This document shows positions 18,370 to 27,657 of a stretch of 64,000 bases of DNA, piece after piece. The position numbers and the translations under genes are program-made. The DNA comes from Caldicellulosiruptor changbaiensis. GTDB taxonomy: Bacteria > Bacillota > Thermoanaerobacteria > Caldicellulosiruptorales > Caldicellulosiruptoraceae. Under the pieces are notes generated by a model. The model saw nothing but the letters and a program-made list of their open reading frames with translations, ran no database searches and had not been told where the DNA came from. Position 1 is the first letter of the stretch. Every line of letters starts with the position of its first letter. The stretch is from the NCBI RefSeq assembly GCF_003999255.1, contig NZ_CP034791.1, positions 2,830,501-2,894,500 on the forward strand. Reading direction: 5' to 3'.

Positions 18370-18388
18370 ATAGTTGCTCCTTTGTCAA
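18360..18388 (-). promoter_or_regulatory. Perfect sigma-A promoter for the structured RNA
   Basis: On the minus strand TTGACA (18388-18383) is followed by exactly 17 bases and TATAAT (18365-18360), a full consensus match. The expected transcription start is near 18353. Both hexamers are exact, which is rare in this window. Confidence 0.75.
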
Positions 18389-18413
18389 TAGCATTTAAAG
18401 GGAGGTATCTGAC

Positions 18414-19177
18414 TTGACATCATGTAAAGTTAAAATTTTTCTTGATGAAAGTGGTATAGTTAGAGAACAAAAACTTGGAATTATGGGCGCACTATTAATT
18501 CCTGAAAAAGTTTATAATAGCAGAAAATTTAAAGAATTAATGGATAAATTTAAAATAAACAACATTACTTTTCATTGGAATGAATTATCAATACATAATC
18601 AAGACAAGTATTTCGACTTATTAAGTAGTTTAACCCCTTTTTATAAGTTTATACATGCAAATTTTTTGTTGTATCATTATCAAAATTTCAGAAACATTAA
18701 TGATAATGAATTCAAACAGATGATTTACTCAAAATTTCCTGAAAGAGTAATATATGGCCTTTGCGAGATAATATTTCTTTTTCAAATATAGTAGCAGATA
18801 TAGAAATAGAACACTCTAGCAATTACGAAAAAATAGAATTAGACAAATTCATTCATCAACAGTTAAACGCACACAGCATCTACAGAGGTGAGCCTTTCAG
18901 AATAGAAAGTTGCACACTTATCCACAAACAATGTTCTTTTGGCTTACAGATTACAGACTGTCTCATTGGAGTTCTGAGAGATATATTTTTACTACTGAAT
19001 AAAGAATCAAAAAGAAGTAAAGAAAAGTTAGAATTTATTTACGATTTATTCAAGAATATCAACAAATTCCAGAGCTTTTTAGAATCTCTGACTATATTCG
19101 AATGGAAAAACTCTAGTAAGTTACATTCGGTTGATATTAAAAAGTATATACGCTTCTTTCTTTCTAATGAACTATAA
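18414..19177 (+). pseudogene. DUF3800-domain protein, frameshifted
   Basis: TTG at 18414 (GGGAGG upstream) opens VKIFLDESG, the acidic start motif of DUF3800, then FHWNELS. The frame stops at 18791, but the protein continues in another frame from about 18760: IVADIEIEHSSNYEKIE, FGLQITDCLIGVLRDIF, to 19177. One -1 shift near 18755-18770 restores a ~250-residue protein of normal DUF3800 length. No classic slippery heptamer is visible, so I read it as a mutation. DUF3800 proteins have an RNase H-like fold and often lie near mobile or defence genes; the function is unknown. Confidence 0.72.
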
Positions 19178-19200
19178 AAAACTTATTAGTGTGAATAAAA

Positions 19201-19275
19201 TGGTGACCCCGAGGGGATTCGAACCCCTGTTACAGGCGTGAAAGGCCTGTGTCTTAACCACTTGACCACGGGGCC
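19201..19275 (-). tRNA. tRNA-Glu (anticodon TTC)
   Basis: The cloverleaf is complete over 75 nt. Acceptor GGCCCCG pairs with CGGGGTC, the anticodon loop is CTTTCAC, the T arm is AGGGG-TTCGAAT-CCCCT, and the 3' CCA is encoded. Confidence 0.95.
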
Positions 19276-19298
19276 ACCTGTGAACTTTTAAATTAAAA

Positions 19299-19374
19299 TG
19301 GTGAGCCATCCGCGACTCGAACGCGGGACACCCAGCTTAAAAGGCTGGTGCTCTGCCTACTGAGCTAATGGCCC
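19299..19374 (-). tRNA. tRNA-Lys (anticodon TTT)
   Basis: The 76-nt cloverleaf has acceptor GGGCCAT/ATGGCTC, D arm TAGCTCAGTAGGCAGAGCA, anticodon loop CTTTTAA within CCAGC/GCTGG, a T loop with TTCGAGT, and encoded CCA. It lies 23 bases upstream of tRNA-Glu and is probably cotranscribed with it. Confidence 0.95.
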
Positions 19375-19455
19375 ACACAACAATAGCCGCAGTTTTGTAT
19401 TATAAAGCACAAAAGCGAGTTTGTAAATAACGAAAATTTGTTTGCTTTTCTCTTA

Positions 19456-21252
19456 TCACCCCGCTTTTACAAACCTTATTTGACTTGTGCAAAGCTCGTA
19501 ATATACACCTTTCTTAGAAACTAAGCTGTCATGTGTTCCCATCTCAACTATTTGGCCTTTGTCAAGCACAATGATCAAGTCTGCATCTCTTATGGTTGAG
19601 AGCCTGTGAGCAATTACAATTGAGGTTCTGTTTTTCATCACCTTGTTCAATGCACTTTGGACCATCAGCTCGCTCTGTGTATCTAAAGCCGATGTTGCCT
19701 CATCAAGGATTAAAATTTCCGGATTTTGAAGCAAAAGCCGTGCAAGGCATATTAGCTGCTTTTGCCCAGTTGAAAGTCTTGTTCCCCTTTCGTTTACCTG
19801 AGTATAATACCCATCCTCAAGCTGGGAAATAAACTCATGTGCGCCTAAGAATTTGCACACCTCTACCGCCTCATCTAAGGAAGCATTCGGCCTTCCATAG
19901 AGTATATTATCTAAGATTGTACCTGAGAACAAAAATGGCTCTTGCTGGACAATTCCAATAAGTTTCCTGAGACTTCTAAAACTTATTTTTCTCAAATCAA
20001 TTCCATCTATGAGTATACTCCCTTTTTGTGGATCGTAAAATCTTGCAAGAAGGTTTACAATTGTTGTCTTACCTGAACCAGTTGCCCCAACCAAGGCTAT
20101 CATCTGTCCTTTTTTGACCTTAAAAGATATATCCTTTAGAACATAATTTTCATCTTTATAAGAAAACCATACATTTTTGAACTCAATCGTATCTTTAAAT
20201 GTAGAAAGGTCAACTGGATTTTCGTCTTCCTTAATCTCTGGCTCAATACTCAAAACCTCAAAAATCCTCTCTGACGAGCTGCTTGCAACAAGAAGTTGGT
20301 TGTAAAAATTGCTCAAGGTCACAACCGGTCGCCAAAATCTATCTAAGTAGCTCACAAACGCAATTAATGTACCAACAGTAACACCATTTATTTTTAAAAG
20401 TTTTACACCGTACCAGTAGATTATTAGTGTCCCTATCATTGAACAAATCTCAACAAATGGGCCAAATAAATTATTTATTTTTATTGCCTTCATCCATGAA
20501 ACAAAGACATCGTCAATGACATCTTTGAATATTGCTTTGTTTACTTTTTGTCTTACAAATGCCTGAATTACTCTAATCCCACTTATATTCTCGTGTATGT
20601 ACGCATTTAGATTTGCAATCTTCCTTCGAACTTTCCTCCAGTTTTTCTTTATAGCATTCCTTGTTGCAAAAAGTATTGCTAAAAAAAGCGGAACAACTGT
20701 AAATGTCACAGCTGCCAATTTTGGATGAATTGAAAACATTATAACCGTCGCAAGAACTAAACTCGACATGTCTGTTATCACATTTACTATCCCGTTCGTA
20801 AAGAGGTTGTTTAGAGTATTTACGTCATTTACAATTCTTACAATAATCCTTCCTGTTGAATTTCTGTCAAAATAGCTAAATGAAAGGCTCTGTACATGGT
20901 CAAAAAGTGCCTTTCTTATGTCAAATAGAACCATCTGGCCTGTTCTGTTTGCAAGTTTTATCTTGTTTTTTGAACATTCTTTGTTTATAAAAAGTGTCAA
21001 AACAAGAAGAACACCAATTGCTAAAATTCCTTTAAAATCTTTTTTGGGAATAAAATCGTCTACTGCCTTTTTTAAAAGGTATGGAGATACAAGGTCGGCA
21101 ACTGTTGCAATAAACATAAAAATGATGGTAAGAAAAAGCCATTTTCTGTACGGCAACAAAAATCTAAATAGCTTTTTCAAATAGGGCACTTTTAATTCGT
21201 ATGAAGTCTCTTCCTGACTGAATATTGGCCTTTTTGTATTGGTTTCTGCCAT
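19456..21252 (-). CDS. ABC exporter half-transporter, catalytically competent subunit
   Basis: In this 598-residue protein, six membrane helices span ~35-320 and the nucleotide-binding domain follows. Walker A is GATGSGKT (~390), the signature is LSTGQ (~496), and Walker B plus catalytic Glu is LILDEATSALD (~520). The switch His is in IVIAHRLST. The partner at 21323-23065 has Asp in place of the catalytic Glu, so the pair fits asymmetric heterodimeric exporters of the TM287/288, BmrCD or TmrAB type. These are drug, peptide or lipid exporters; the substrate is unknown. It is second gene of the pair, 70 bases behind its partner. Confidence 0.93.
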   Translation of the reverse strand: MAETNTKRPIFSQEETSYELKVPYLKKLFRFLLPYRKWLFLTIIFMFIATVADLVSPYLLKKAVDDFIPKKDFKGILAIGVLLVLTLFINKECSKNKIKLANRTGQMVLFDIRKALFDHVQSLSFSYFDRNSTGRIIVRIVNDVNTLNNLFTNGIVNVITDMSSLVLATVIMFSIHPKLAAVTFTVVPLFLAILFATRNAIKKNWRKVRRKIANLNAYIHENISGIRVIQAFVRQKVNKAIFKDVIDDVFVSWMKAIKINNLFGPFVEICSMIGTLIIYWYGVKLLKINGVTVGTLIAFVSYLDRFWRPVVTLSNFYNQLLVASSSSERIFEVLSIEPEIKEDENPVDLSTFKDTIEFKNVWFSYKDENYVLKDISFKVKKGQMIALVGATGSGKTTIVNLLARFYDPQKGSILIDGIDLRKISFRSLRKLIGIVQQEPFLFSGTILDNILYGRPNASLDEAVEVCKFLGAHEFISQLEDGYYTQVNERGTRLSTGQKQLICLARLLLQNPEILILDEATSALDTQSELMVQSALNKVMKNRTSIVIAHRLSTIRDADLIIVLDKGQIVEMGTHDSLVSKKGVYYELCTSQIRFVKAG

Positions 21253-21322
21253 TTTTTAAAAACCCCCATCATCAATATAACAATTTTTATATACTCTCAA
21301 GCCTTTTTCCTTGAATTAATTC

Positions 21323-23065
21323 TTATGCAGGAAGCGAATTTAACCTTTCAAGAAGCTGTTTTTTGAATGCTGCATAATACCTTCCTTTCAACTTCATAAG
21401 TTCCTCATGTGTACCCTCCTCGACTATTCTACCATCTGACATGTAAATAATTCTGTCTGCATTTACAACAAGCTGAGATATCCTGTGAGTTATGATAATA
21501 GTTGTCCTTCCTTTTATAACATCTTGCAGAGTCTTTTGAATCTCAGCTTCTGTCTCAAAGTCAAGGCTTGATGTGGCATCGTCTAATATAAGTATCTTTG
21601 GATTGTAAATGAGAGCCCGTGCAATAGCTATTCTCTGCTTTTGCCCACCGGAAAGCCCAACTCCTCTCTCACCAACAACTGTGTCATATCCCTGAGGCAG
21701 TCTTTCAATGAACTCATCTGCCTGGGCAAGTTTTGCCGCCCATTTTATCTCATCTAAGGTGGCATCCGGCTTTCCAAAAGCTATGTTTGCTGCGATGGTA
21801 TCAGAGAATATAAAGGTTTCTTGCATAATTATTCCAATGTTTTTCCTAAGTGAACACAGCCTTATATCTTTGACATTTATATCATCAATCAATATGCTGC
21901 CTTTGGTACAGTCATAGAACCTTGCAAGAAGGTTAATCAAAGATGACTTGCCAGAGCCAGTTGAACCTAAGATCGCTACAACCTCACCTGGCTTTATGTG
22001 AAGGTTGATACCCTTTAATACATAATGCTGGTTGTATTTGAAATACACATCAATAAATTTAATGTCACCCTTGACATCTTTGAGTCTAATTCCATTTTTT
22101 GGACTTTTTATCGCTATATCACTATCTAATACTTCAAATATTTTTTCCAGCGATGCAAATGCGTTTTGCCACTGGTTGACCAAGTTCTGGATGTTGCCAA
22201 TTGGTGTACTAAAGATGTTGACATAGCTCACAAATGCAAACAGTGTACCTATGCTAAGTTTCCCTTTTATTGCTAAATATCCACCTACAACTAAAATTAT
22301 TACAGAGTTAAGACCGTTTAAAAAGTTTGCAAGAGGGTTATGGTATGAGCGAATATCTGCTGCTTCAATATTTTTCTCTGTAAACTCATATGCAACCTTT
22401 TCAAAGCTCTTTTTCTCAAAGTCTTCGTTTCCAAACGCTTTTACAACCCTGATTCCAGTTATATTTTCTTGTACTTTGGACGTGAGTTTTTCAAATGCAA
22501 TTCTTATACTCTTAAAAGTAGGATGAAGCTTTTTGGCAAGGCTTCTTACATTGAGGTAAATCAAAGGGGCTGTTGAAATGGTCAAAACTGATAACAAAAC
22601 GTTCATCGAAAACATTATGCTCAGGGCTGAGACAATTGTAATTGTTATGGTTATCACCTGAACAAAACTCTGGTTCAAAAACACTCTAATTGCCTCTAAA
22701 TCCCCCACCATTCTGTTCATAATTGCACCTGTGGAGGCCTTGTCAAAGTATTCAAAAGACTGATATTGAAGTTTTGTGTAGATTTGGTCTCTCAGAAGAT
22801 ATATGACCTTTTGAGATGTGTACTCAAATATGTACCCCTGAAAATAGTTGCAAAAAGCCCTTATCAAAACAAGACCTGCAACAAGCACCGCTAAATTTGA
22901 CAGCTCATCAAAGTGCTTTGCTATCAGAACATCATCAATGATATGCTTAGATACTTTTGGAACTGTCATATTACAAAATATAGAAATTAGAGAAAAAATT
23001 AAACTCAGTACTACCAGAAATTTGTATTCATCAAGGTATTTAAGGATGCGCTTAAGATAGTCCAA
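21323..23065 (-). CDS. ABC exporter half-transporter, degenerate-site subunit
   Basis: The 580-residue protein has an N-terminal six-helix exporter domain and a C-terminal ATPase. Walker A is GSTGSGKSS (~370) and the signature is LSGGQKQRIAIARAL (~472). After Walker B the catalytic position is Asp (ILILDDATSSLD, ~495). The switch His is present (IIITHRIS). A canonical signature here with Glu loss is the known split of duties in heterodimers. Start is TTG 23065 with AGAGGA ~10 bases upstream. It is transcribed first and immediately followed by its partner. Confidence 0.92.
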   Translation of the reverse strand: MDYLKRILKYLDEYKFLVVLSLIFSLISIFCNMTVPKVSKHIIDDVLIAKHFDELSNLAVLVAGLVLIRAFCNYFQGYIFEYTSQKVIYLLRDQIYTKLQYQSFEYFDKASTGAIMNRMVGDLEAIRVFLNQSFVQVITITITIVSALSIMFSMNVLLSVLTISTAPLIYLNVRSLAKKLHPTFKSIRIAFEKLTSKVQENITGIRVVKAFGNEDFEKKSFEKVAYEFTEKNIEAADIRSYHNPLANFLNGLNSVIILVVGGYLAIKGKLSIGTLFAFVSYVNIFSTPIGNIQNLVNQWQNAFASLEKIFEVLDSDIAIKSPKNGIRLKDVKGDIKFIDVYFKYNQHYVLKGINLHIKPGEVVAILGSTGSGKSSLINLLARFYDCTKGSILIDDINVKDIRLCSLRKNIGIIMQETFIFSDTIAANIAFGKPDATLDEIKWAAKLAQADEFIERLPQGYDTVVGERGVGLSGGQKQRIAIARALIYNPKILILDDATSSLDFETEAEIQKTLQDVIKGRTTIIITHRISQLVVNADRIIYMSDGRIVEEGTHEELMKLKGRYYAAFKKQLLERLNSLPA

Positions 23066-23176
23066 TTTTCGTTCATCCTCTTTCTATAAAAGTTTAATTT
23101 ATATTATACACCCAAACACAAAAAAAGTTAATACATTGCCACAAAAATAGAATAAAATCAATAGCTCAAAGTACAC

Positions 23177-23219
23177 AAAAAGCCACCCATTTCAATATTA
23201 TTCCTCGGGTGGCCTTTTT
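23177..23219. terminator. Bidirectional terminator after purA
   Basis: GCCACCC (23182-23188) pairs with GGGTGGC (23207-23213). A T-run follows on the plus strand, and an A-run before it gives U-runs in the minus direction, so purA transcripts can end here. Confidence 0.8.
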
Positions 23220-23236
23220 ATTTCCATAAAAGATTT

Positions 23237-24571
<1,335 letters not shown>

Positions 24572-24631
24572 TCAGAATGAAGCGAGTTTTTTAAGTATTC
24601 AGCTTTATTTTAATAATTGAAGAAATGAGTA

Positions 24632-24660
24632 TTGACTGGTATTATTTATATTGATAATGA
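24632..24660 (+). promoter_or_regulatory. Candidate promoter for thiT
   Basis: TTGACT (24632-24637), 17 bases, TAATGA (24655-24660); an alternative -10 GATAAT overlaps. It sits 35 bases before the chosen start codon, which argues against reading the TTG in the -35 as a start. No TPP riboswitch core is visible upstream. Confidence 0.4.
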
Positions 24661-24694
24661 AATTCAAACAATCTTAAAGGAGATGAACTTAAAA

Positions 24695-25342
24695 ATGGTT
24701 GAATATCTATTCAACGTCTTCAAAGATGTCACAAAGCTAAAATGGTATACAATTGCTATTGTATCTGTTTTGTTTATCTTATCTTTATTTTTGATGGTCA
24801 CTCGAAAACGACAGAATTTATCAACAAAGGCAATCGTTTATGGCGGACTTAGTATTGCTCTTTCATTTACTCTTTCGTTTATTAAACTCTACAGAATGCC
24901 ACAGGGCGGAACAATAACGCCTGCAAGCATGCTGCCACTTTTCGTATACGCTTATATGTTTGGACCTTTTGCAGGAATTGTTGCAGGAATGGCTTATGGA
25001 ATACTGCAGCTGATACAAGACCCTTATGTTGTTCACTGGGCACAGCTTCTTTTGGACTATCCATTGGCGTTTGGTGCTCTCGGATTTGCAGGATTTTTTA
25101 GAAAAAATTTACCCTTGGGAATTTTAGCAGGCGGCTTTGGAAGATTTGTGTTTCATGTTATATCTGGAGTTGTGTTTTTTGCATCATACGCGCCAAAAGG
25201 AACAAGCCCGCTTGTGTACTCTGCCATCTACAATGCAACATATATAGCGCCTGACCTTGCTGTGTGTTTAGTATTAGCTCTTATTCCTTCTGTTAAAAAG
25301 GCCATAGAAAGACTTTCAAAAGAAGCCTATATACAAAAATAG
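24695..25342 (+). CDS. thiT: ECF-type thiamine transporter S component
   Basis: This small membrane protein has six predicted spans. YRMPQGGTITPASMLPLFVY, then MFGPFAGIVAGMAYGILQLI, match the ThiT/YuaJ substrate-binding loop region, including the aromatic-rich HWAQLLLDYPLAFGALGFAG segment. ThiT binds thiamine and works with a shared EcfAA'T energising module encoded elsewhere. I place the start at ATG 24695 (AAAGGAG ~12 bases upstream; an ATG at 24683 sits on the SD). Length is 215 residues, slightly above the family norm because of a longer N-terminus. Confidence 0.88.
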   Translation: MVEYLFNVFKDVTKLKWYTIAIVSVLFILSLFLMVTRKRQNLSTKAIVYGGLSIALSFTLSFIKLYRMPQGGTITPASMLPLFVYAYMFGPFAGIVAGMAYGILQLIQDPYVVHWAQLLLDYPLAFGALGFAGFFRKNLPLGILAGGFGRFVFHVISGVVFFASYAPKGTSPLVYSAIYNATYIAPDLAVCLVLALIPSVKKAIERLSKEAYIQK

Positions 25343-25373
25343 GGCTGTCTTGTTGAAGTAGTCTGACAGCCCT
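25341..25373 (+). terminator. Strong hairpin after thiT
   Basis: AGGGCTGTC (25341-25349) is perfectly complementary to GACAGCCCT (25365-25373). It overlaps the thiT stop. No T-run follows directly, so it may be a processing or stability hairpin rather than a strict terminator. Confidence 0.5.
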
Positions 25374-25451
25374 GGGGTTCTCCCAATAAAACCTATTATA
25401 TTTTTTGCCTAATATCTTACTTATTGCAACTCTTAACAATAATCCGTTGCA

Positions 25452-25982
25452 TCAGTCCAAAATCTTAACCTTCATCTCAATAATCTTCTCATATTTCTTT
25501 CCGCCTTCTTCCCATATTATTTTTGTTTTATTGTATTTTGAAACTATCTCTTTTACCTTTTGCGGATTTCCTTCAGTTAAATAGTAATATCTTACTGGCA
25601 CATCAAGTATTTTGCCTTTTTTGGGTGGATTTAAATTAATTATAAAATCCCTGCCACCTTTTAATACGTATTTCTTTTCAAATTCCTTAGGAACTATTGG
25701 AATTAATAAAACACTATTTTTGTATCGTGGTCCTGTATTGGCTGCATCAACATAATACTCAATTATCCTATGTTTTTTGTAATCAGGTTTGTTACCATTG
25801 TAATCATTATCTCCATAAAATGGTTCTCTCTCGTTGGATGAAAAATAAATCTTTATTGTAGGGTCGCTTATTTTTAAAGTTTTCACGGGATCATATAAAG
25901 TATATTTTACTATATAGTAGCAAGCCCCAACTCCTGCAAAAATGACTAACACTATAATCAAAATTGAAAGTATTTTTTTCAT
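25452..25982 (-). CDS. Secreted or membrane-anchored protein of unknown function
   Basis: The 176-residue protein has an N-terminal hydrophobic helix (KKILSILIIVLVIFAGVGAC) and then a polar, Tyr/Lys-rich extracellular part. The Cys at the end of the helix could be a lipobox, but the preceding VGA is atypical. No known domain is recognised. ATG 25982 with GGTGG 8 bases upstream is preferred to ATG 25997. It lies 20 bases downstream of the amidase-domain gene and is probably cotranscribed with it. Confidence 0.7.
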   Translation of the reverse strand: MKKILSILIIVLVIFAGVGACYYIVKYTLYDPVKTLKISDPTIKIYFSSNEREPFYGDNDYNGNKPDYKKHRIIEYYVDAANTGPRYKNSVLLIPIVPKEFEKKYVLKGGRDFIINLNPPKKGKILDVPVRYYYLTEGNPQKVKEIVSKYNKTKIIWEEGGKKYEKIIEMKVKILD

Positions 25983-26017
25983 TTTTATAGCCACCATTCC
26001 TATCCTTGCATTTTTAA

Positions 26018-26965
26018 TTAATATATTATGTGGATATATCTAAACTGGGCTTTCGGATATTTAGCTTTTAGGTCTGAAAGTGGTACATCCTTTTTATCTT
26101 CAGTATGATAAGTCAAATAAATCTTTGTCTTAGTAGCTGTCCTTTCAACTTTTGTGACAATCATAGAATGATCATACACGCCATCTGGTCCAAAATCCAT
26201 CTGAATAATATCGCCTATTTCTAAGTTATCAACTGAAGGCACAACCTGCCCTATTCCTCTGTTTGTTAGATGTTCATACAGAGACTCCACCTTTACCCAA
26301 CTCCAAGACCATGAATCATCATTTTTACTGTCATAGTCATCAGAACCGTTTCTATAATAAAACCAATCATCTGAATCCCAGTATCCATTCCACCACTCGT
26401 CCACCATCGGTATGCCCCCGCCTTCTTTTAAACACTGTGATACAAAATTTGTACAATCAGCTGAAAACTTGTGATATGCTTTATTATAGTTGTATACATA
26501 CGTGTATGCATAATTTACTGCTCCATCTCTGTTGTATGCACCACCCCCTCCACCAGGAAAAGGCGTTGTACTTTTTGTACCTATTGAACCATCTTTATCT
26601 TCTTGTTTATCCTTTGTTGTTTTTTTACCATATTTCAAACTATATTCATATGCATACTCATATATTTTTTCCCACTTTTCTGGATCCTGCTTCCTCAATT
26701 CTCCTGCAGGGTCTGCAAGCTCAATAAGTTTTTTCCAATACTCTTCACTCCCATATTTTGCTTTTATCCCACTGTCTTTCAAAATTGTTTCAAATATTTT
26801 TTTGCCTTCCTGTGCTTTTTTTACCTCTTCAAGATGAACCTTCATAATTTCATCCGCATAATTTTCTGCTTGTGTACCTAAATTTGTCGATACTTCATCC
26901 GCTCTTGAGTTTGGAATAACAAACAATATTGATGATAATAACATAGTAATTACAACAAGTAACAT
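26018..26965 (-). CDS. Secreted protein with putative amidase domain (Amidase_6)
   Basis: The N-terminal hydrophobic stretch MLLVVITMLLSSILFVI, then SRA-DE, predicts a cleaved signal peptide. Residues ~50-130 are Lys/Glu-rich and helical, followed by a Gly-rich linker. From ~150 the protein has YNRDGAVNYAYTYVYNYN, then FSADCTNFVSQCLKEGG, the cysteine-hydrolase motif of PF12671, with a later YDHSMIVTKVE His. The family probably cleaves cell-wall amide bonds. The start is uncertain: ATG 26965 lacks a clear SD, and basic residues typical of a signal n-region lie just upstream in frame without a standard start codon. Confidence 0.82.
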   Translation of the reverse strand: MLLVVITMLLSSILFVIPNSRADEVSTNLGTQAENYADEIMKVHLEEVKKAQEGKKIFETILKDSGIKAKYGSEEYWKKLIELADPAGELRKQDPEKWEKIYEYAYEYSLKYGKKTTKDKQEDKDGSIGTKSTTPFPGGGGGAYNRDGAVNYAYTYVYNYNKAYHKFSADCTNFVSQCLKEGGGIPMVDEWWNGYWDSDDWFYYRNGSDDYDSKNDDSWSWSWVKVESLYEHLTNRGIGQVVPSVDNLEIGDIIQMDFGPDGVYDHSMIVTKVERTATKTKIYLTYHTEDKKDVPLSDLKAKYPKAQFRYIHIIY

Positions 26966-27379
26966 GTAAATTTTTCTAACATTGTTTTTATACTTCTCTT
27001 CTTTATTATTTGCTATTTTTTAAGCTCAGCTTTATATAGCTTTATTTCTTTTAATCTTTCTTTTATTTTCTGTATAATTTACTGAAAAAAGTGAATCTTT
27101 TTGTTTTGTACATCCATGATATAAACAGTCTGTTGCATGAATTTTTAAGAATATAAACCTCCTCGTATAATATGATTATCAAATCACTTAAAACTTCATA
27201 TCTCAATTGGTACATTTAATTATCAGTACCAATTGATTACTGGAAATTCATTTTGATAATGCACCTTTCTTAAAACACTCATTTCTCAAAAATTGAATAT
27301 TAAAATTGACTGCTACAGTTTAAATTTGCCCTTTATCTTTGGTAAACTAAAATCAGAAAAAGTTTAAGCCTGATTTAGT
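26966..27379. other. Gene-free leader region upstream of the amidase gene
   Basis: No intact gene. On the minus strand an SD-like GAGGAGG (~27165) is followed by short frames, one encoding QKIKERLKEIKLYKAELKK, which look like decayed or very small ORFs. A palindrome at 27203-27236 is listed separately. Confidence 0.35.
27203..27236. promoter_or_regulatory. 11-bp-arm palindrome upstream of the amidase leader
   Basis: TCAATTGGTAC (27203-27213) and GTACCAATTGA (27226-27236) are exact inverse complements around a 12-base A/T loop. No T-run follows, so an operator or transcription-factor site is as likely as an RNA hairpin. Confidence 0.45.
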
Positions 27380-27462
27380 TTATTTGGATATATTTTGAAC
27401 ACCTCCTGCTGGACGTGCTTTGACATCTGCACGCCACAGCTTGCGAAAGACTGAACCCCAAA

Positions 27463-27597
27463 GGATTACATGAGTAATGTTTACTCGTTTGCTGTGCACG
27501 GTCAGGTTACCACATCTGATTTGAGCATATCAGATGTGTGCACCCTGTAAACTGCTCCGTAGCTCTAATATCGGCGAGGCTGCATTACATGTAATCC
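27463..27597 (+). ncRNA. Candidate bridge RNA of the IS110 element
   Basis: GGATTACATG (27463-27472) pairs with CATGTAATCC (27588-27597), and the stem can extend through TAATG/CATTA. Inside are two further arms. The first is GTTTAC (27479-27484) with GTAAAC (27546-27551), enclosing the perfect hairpin CACATCTGAT/ATCAGATGTG (27511-27520, 27529-27538). The second is a smaller stem-loop at 27552-27587. An outer stem with two internal-loop arms upstream of the transposase is the layout of IS110 bridge RNAs, whose loops base-pair with target and donor. Guide segments were not assigned. Confidence 0.6.
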
Positions 27598-27657
27598 CCA
27601 AGGATAAAGGGCTTAACACTTTTTCTTACCACTACTTGCAAAAAGGAGGTCTTCAAA

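Noticed and set aside
26263-26881. Long plus-strand open frames opposite the amidase gene
   Set aside because: They are antisense to a clearly conserved domain, lack ribosome sites, and have Leu/His/Phe-rich nonsense composition.
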